This document shows, in pieces, positions 60,853-64,000 of a stretch of 64,000 nucleotides of DNA. Position 1 is the first letter of the stretch. Every line of letters begins with the position of its first letter. The notes beneath the pieces were generated by a model. It was not told the origin of the DNA and made no database searches. It was given only the letters and a program-made list of their open reading frames with translations. Origin of the DNA: Polyangiaceae bacterium (GTDB lineage Bacteria; Myxococcota_A; Polyangia; Polyangiales; Polyangiaceae); contig JAKLKA010000027.1 of the NCBI GenBank assembly GCA_023150915.1, positions 1-64,000 of the forward strand. Reading direction: 5' to 3'. The position numbers and the translations under genes were made by a program.

Positions 60853-61425
60853 ATGCTGCCCGTGGAGATGTACTTCGACTACGCGAGCCCCTGGGCCTAC
60901 CTCGCCAGCGAGATCGTGGCCCGGCGGTTGCCCGGTGTCCCGCTGACGCTGCGACCCATCTACATTCGGGGCCTCGAGTCGTTTTCGCAGGGGGTGCCGT
61001 ACAGTCCCACGAAGCTCTCGTACATCGCCCGCGATCTGTCGCGCTGCATGGCGCACGAGGGCGTGCGCTTCACGCCGCCGCCGGTCTTTCCCATCAACGG
61101 CCTGTACGCGCTGCGCGCTGCGCTCTCGGCCGAGCGCGACGGCAGCCTGGACGTGCTGCACCCGGCGCTGTTCCGGGCGGCCTGGGCCGAGGGCCGTGAC
61201 CTCTCGAGCAAGGCAGTGGTGGCCGAGCTCGCGCGCGGGCTGGGGCTCGGCGCGGTGGCCGACGGCCTGGACGACCCTGAGGTGAAGGCCGAGCTCAAGA
61301 CCCGCACCGACGCTGCGGTGGCGCTGGGCATCTTCGGGGTGCCCACCTTCGCGGTGGCCGGCGATCTGTTCTGGGGTCACGACCGCATGGACTACGTGCT
61401 GCGTGCGGCGTCAGAGCCGCAGTAG
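60853..61425 (+). CDS. DsbA-fold 2-hydroxychromene-2-carboxylate isomerase family protein
   Basis: The 190-residue protein has a thioredoxin fold with an inserted helical domain. The active-site segment is YFDYASPWAYLAS, Ser instead of the DsbA CxxC, as in HCCA isomerase/GST-kappa members that use glutathione. IFGVPTFAV is the cis-Pro loop (V-P-T). It probably catalyses a glutathione-dependent isomerisation. No aromatic-degradation genes are nearby. Its 3' end overlaps the DUF4349 gene by 15 bp, convergently. Confidence 0.88.
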   Translation: MLPVEMYFDYASPWAYLASEIVARRLPGVPLTLRPIYIRGLESFSQGVPYSPTKLSYIARDLSRCMAHEGVRFTPPPVFPINGLYALRAALSAERDGSLDVLHPALFRAAWAEGRDLSSKAVVAELARGLGLGAVADGLDDPEVKAELKTRTDAAVALGIFGVPTFAVAGDLFWGHDRMDYVLRAASEPQ

Positions 61426-62304
61426 ATCGCCCAGGCCCAGGCGATCCATCCAGGGGAACGGCAGGCGCACCTTCGAGTCGATCTGCTCGGTCGATTTCGG
61501 CTCGAACACCACGGTGATGGTCGAGAACAGCACCAGCTCGGCGATCAACTTCAGCTTGCCGCGCAACCGCTCGAGCTCGATGGTCACGCGCTCGATCTGA
61601 CGCTGGACCGCCAGCGATTCTTCGACGGTCTTCGCCTTCTCGAGCAGCTCTTCCAGCCGCTTCTTCACCACCTCGAGGTTCTTCATGCGGATTTGCATGT
61701 CGAAGTAGAGATCGGTGACGTCTTCGATGCTGACGTTGCGGTGGACTACTTCGCCGAGCTTCACCAGCTCGTCGAGCGTGGCGTCGAACTTCGCGCTCGG
61801 CACCCGCACGGTGATCTGGTTGTCTTCGCGCAGCACCAGGTAGCCGCCGCGCTCTTTGGCGAGCTTCTCGACGGCGTCGATGGCCTTGGGGACCTCTTGC
61901 ACGCGCACGCGAACGTTGGCGGTGTAGATCAAGAGCTGGGACGCCAGGGCACTCTTGGCGGGCGTCGGCGCGGGCGACGGTGACCCGCCCGAGGGCTTGG
62001 CCTCGCGCTCGTGCGCCACCGGCTCGGGGCGGGCCTTGGCGACCGGCGGCGGCCCGGCTGCGCCGCCCGCGGGCATGTCGGCAGCCGGGGCACGGGCCGG
62101 CGGTGGCGCTGGCGCGGCCATGGGCTCGGCGGGCGCCTCTTCCATGATCGCGACCTCGTCCGAATCGGCGGCGGTGGCCCGGGCGCCCGACGCCGCGTAG
62201 TTGGCCTGACCCGGCGAGGCGCTTGCCTCTTTGGCGGCGGCGCCGCACCCAGACACGGCGAACAGCACTACGAACAGGAACCCCCAGAGCCCGGCGCGCG
62301 TCAT
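61411..62304 (-). CDS. DUF4349 lipoprotein
   Basis: This 297-residue protein starts at ATG 62304. After a lipobox (FAVSGCGAAA) and Pro/Ala linker comes the DUF4349 domain (about 120-290). It opens QLLIYTANVRVRVQEVPKAID, contains a coiled-coil segment (KNLEVVKKRLEELLEKAKTVEE) and ends with a short hydrophobic strand TITVVFEPK. DUF4349 proteins are periplasmic and of unknown role, sometimes near envelope-stress genes. Confidence 0.85.
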   Translation of the reverse strand: MTRAGLWGFLFVVLFAVSGCGAAAKEASASPGQANYAASGARATAADSDEVAIMEEAPAEPMAAPAPPPARAPAADMPAGGAAGPPPVAKARPEPVAHEREAKPSGGSPSPAPTPAKSALASQLLIYTANVRVRVQEVPKAIDAVEKLAKERGGYLVLREDNQITVRVPSAKFDATLDELVKLGEVVHRNVSIEDVTDLYFDMQIRMKNLEVVKKRLEELLEKAKTVEESLAVQRQIERVTIELERLRGKLKLIAELVLFSTITVVFEPKSTEQIDSKVRLPFPWMDRLGLGDLLRL

Positions 62305-62373
62305 GACGGCACGAAGCCTAGCAACAAAAACCCGCCCGCCCGAGCGGCACACCGCCACTGACACGGCGAGCTC

Positions 62374-63276
62374 ATGAGAAGCATCGTGTTTCTGGGTGTG
62401 TTCACCCTCGCGGGCTGCGGCAGCGCCGGTGGGGGCGGCGCAGGCGGCGGCCCGGACGGGGGCGGCGGCACCAGCGGCGGCGGAGCCGGCGGGTCGATCT
62501 CACCCGGCGGCAGCACCAGTGGCGGCGGGGGCGGAACGGCGATCGGGGGTTCGGCCGGCGCAGGCGGCGCGGGGGGCGGCGCGGCGGGCTCGCCCCCGCT
62601 CGGCGGAGCGCCCGGCAGCGGTGGGGCGAGCGGCGATCTGACCCTGGAGGTCGTGTCGGGCAACTACCAGATGGTGCCGGAGATGTACCCCGCCGGCGAG
62701 CCCATGGTGCTTCGGGCGCTCGCCGGCGGCGTGCCGGCCGCCGGGGTCACCCTGGCGTGGAAGATCACGGACGGCTGGGCGAGCATCGGCAAGCTCGAGA
62801 CCGTCACCGACGCGAACGGGCGGAGCGAGAACACCTTCATCGGCAACTATGTCCCGCCGAACGTGTCGTTCACCAAGCAGAAGGTCACGGTCACCGCGGG
62901 CGCGGCCAGCACCGAGCTCGGGATGACCACCTGCGACACCGGCACGGGGGCGCCGACCATGCCGCTGGCCGTGCTCGAAGCCCCCGAGCTGAAGAACGTG
63001 GGCAGCGCGAAGGCCGGCAGCACGCTGCCCGGCGCGGTCCAGATCCGCGTGGTCAACCAGGCCGGACCCTACGTCGGCTCGGCCCTGCCCGGGATCGGCG
63101 TGCGCATCGACGGGCCGCCCGGCGTGCGCTGCAAGGGCGACGTGGTGCTGACCGACGACAAGGGCCTCGCGAGCTGCGACCTGGAGGTGGGGCAGAAACC
63201 CGGCTCGCTGTCGTTCAGCGTGAAGGTGGGCGGGGCCGTGAAATACGACGGGGTTCAGCTCACCGTCACGCCGTGA
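62374..63276 (+). CDS. Surface lipoprotein with bacterial Ig-like domain(s)
   Basis: The 300-residue protein starts at ATG 62374. A lipobox (TLAGCGS) is followed by a long Gly/Ser/Ala linker (about 16-85). The first folded part (AGGVPAAGVTLAWKITDGWASIG then VTDANGRSENTF) has the Big-1/invasin-type Ig signature (V-T-D-A-x-G). The second part (GIGVRIDGPPGVRCKGDVVLTDDKGLASC) repeats the V-L-T-D-x-x-G-x-A pattern, so two Ig-like domains are probable. It is divergent from the DUF4349 gene. Confidence 0.78.
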   Translation: MRSIVFLGVFTLAGCGSAGGGGAGGGPDGGGGTSGGGAGGSISPGGSTSGGGGGTAIGGSAGAGGAGGGAAGSPPLGGAPGSGGASGDLTLEVVSGNYQMVPEMYPAGEPMVLRALAGGVPAAGVTLAWKITDGWASIGKLETVTDANGRSENTFIGNYVPPNVSFTKQKVTVTAGAASTELGMTTCDTGTGAPTMPLAVLEAPELKNVGSAKAGSTLPGAVQIRVVNQAGPYVGSALPGIGVRIDGPPGVRCKGDVVLTDDKGLASCDLEVGQKPGSLSFSVKVGGAVKYDGVQLTVTP

Positions 63277-63278
63277 GC

Positions 63279-64000
63279 TCAGCTTGGCGGAACGACCTTC
63301 TCGTAGATCTTGAAGTCGTCGAAATCGGCCATGCCGTGGTCGGCGCTGTTGCAGGCCAGGTTGCCGACGTAGAGGTACATCGGGTTCGGCGGGCTCGCGC
63401 TGGGGAAAGCGGCAGTCTTTTGCGCCGTCTGCACGCCGTCCAGGTAGACGGTGCCGGTGAGCTGCCCGCTGTTCTCGGACCAGGTGAGGGTCACGCGTGT
63501 CCACGTGCCTTTTACGAAGGTGAGGTTGGCAGACGAGACGGACACGACCGGCGTTCCGGCCACGCCGAAGGTCAGTGAGTTCTCGGGCGCGGCGGTCTTG
63601 GTGAGCTGCATGTACGTCCCTGTCAACGCGAACAGGCGGTGGGCCTTGCCGTCGTCCTTCTCGAAGTTCGGTCGGACGAAGAAGTCGATGGTGCCCAGCT
63701 TCGGATTGATGTTCTGGTCGGCCCCGTACTTGGCGCAGTCGCCGGACTGGTCCACCACCAGCGCGTTGCCGCAGATCCCCGACACGTAGGTTCCAGAGGC
63801 ATGTCCGGTGCCGCCGCTCTTGATGAACGCCGGGGTGATGATCGACCCGGCGTTGTCGAGCGTGGTGTGCAGCAAGAGCGTCGCCGTCGGGTTGGCGCCG
63901 CACCCCGACGGCACGCCGCCGCTGCCGCCGCCCGCACCGCCGCTGCCGCCGCCCGCACCGCTACTGCCGCCCGCGCCGCCGCTGCCGCCCGCGCCACCCG
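63279..64000 (-). CDS. LamG/concanavalin-like surface protein (partial, 5' end outside window)
   Basis: The frame is open to the right edge; about 240 residues are visible. The first 26 or so visible residues are a Gly/Ser/Ala linker (GGAGGSGGAGGSSGAGG), so a lipoprotein signal is likely further upstream. The folded domain follows: ATLLLHTTLDNAGSIITPAF, then IDFFVRPNF, then a C-terminal strand DFDDFKIYEK (the [FY]-D-[DN]-[FV]-[RK]-[IV] signature), all as in LamG/ConA-like carbohydrate-binding folds. It converges with the Ig-like lipoprotein gene, 2 bp apart. Confidence 0.78.
   Translation of the reverse strand, partial: GGAGGSGGAGGSSGAGGGSGGAGGGSGGVPSGCGANPTATLLLHTTLDNAGSIITPAFIKSGGTGHASGTYVSGICGNALVVDQSGDCAKYGADQNINPKLGTIDFFVRPNFEKDDGKAHRLFALTGTYMQLTKTAAPENSLTFGVAGTPVVSVSSANLTFVKGTWTRVTLTWSENSGQLTGTVYLDGVQTAQKTAAFPSASPPNPMYLYVGNLACNSADHGMADFDDFKIYEKVVPPS

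Overview
The window is high-GC DNA (roughly 68-70% by eye) with tightly packed genes, frequent 4-bp start/stop overlaps (ATGA, GTGA) and common GTG/TTG starts. Two eukaryote-like Ser/Thr kinases, an MglA-type GTPase, and many lipoproteins whose lipobox is followed by Gly/Ser/Ala-rich linkers, Cys-rich repeats or thrombospondin-3-type repeats point to a myxobacterium or close relative (Myxococcota, most like the Polyangia/Sorangium side). That placement comes from gene content, not from a phylogenetic marker.

Layout. 1-0.1 kb is the tail of a RuvA-like gene. 0.5-8.5 kb holds a CitE-like protein, a zinc-ribbon kinase, a lipoprotein, a DUF4143 ATPase, a GMC dehydrogenase with its small Tat subunit, and an M28 peptidase. 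8.6-17.1 kb holds purE-purK, an outer-membrane barrel, SCO1, a PanE-like reductase, GNAT, a GDSL lipoprotein, a nitrilase-family amidase with a tiny Cys-rich partner, and NDH-2. 17.1-31.2 kb holds a VWA/HEAT pair, a K+ channel, an SDR, two TerB-like or lipoprotein genes, an arginine-deiminase-fold enzyme, a phosphodiester-glycosidase-like lipoprotein, an ECF sigma/FecR pair and Cys-rich lipoproteins. 31.3-34.8 kb is a compact six-gene minus-strand cassette: a calcium-binding-repeat lipoprotein, a membrane protein and a small protein that both look arrestin-like, a P-loop ATPase, a TerB-like protein and an MglA GTPase.

34.9-39.1 kb is a mobile-element landscape. The complete tmRNA gene (ssrA, tag ANDNAIALAA) is followed by a second 20-bp copy of its own 3' end, as left by integrases that use ssrA as their attachment site. 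Behind it lie a DarT/DarG toxin-antitoxin pair, a chimeric RhuM-like gene, broken DUF433/DUF5615 toxin-antitoxin pieces, a recombinase-like fragment, a plasmid pRiA4b ORF-3-like gene and another RhuM fragment.

39.2-56.6 kb is dominated by ligase chemistry. It has four ATP-grasp enzymes (three are paralogues sharing a THMEWF motif), a GCS2-type glutamate-cysteine ligase homologue fused to CBS domains, an AstE/aspartoacylase-like zinc hydrolase, two alpha/beta-hydrolase esterases, and a peptidase-S51-like protein lacking its Ser nucleophile. Membrane and periplasmic proteins follow, and a GlgA-type glycogen synthase lies at the upstream end. The simplest reading is a pathway that ligates and trims amino-acid- or peptide-like metabolites. 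The product is unknown, and this is the best candidate for an undescribed system in the window.

56.6-64 kb returns to surface biology: a second Ser/Thr kinase, a small membrane protein, a large beta-helix lipoprotein, a DsbA-fold isomerase, a DUF4349 lipoprotein, an Ig-like lipoprotein and a LamG-like lipoprotein that runs off the window edge. All functional calls come from reading motifs by eye; no database search was run.
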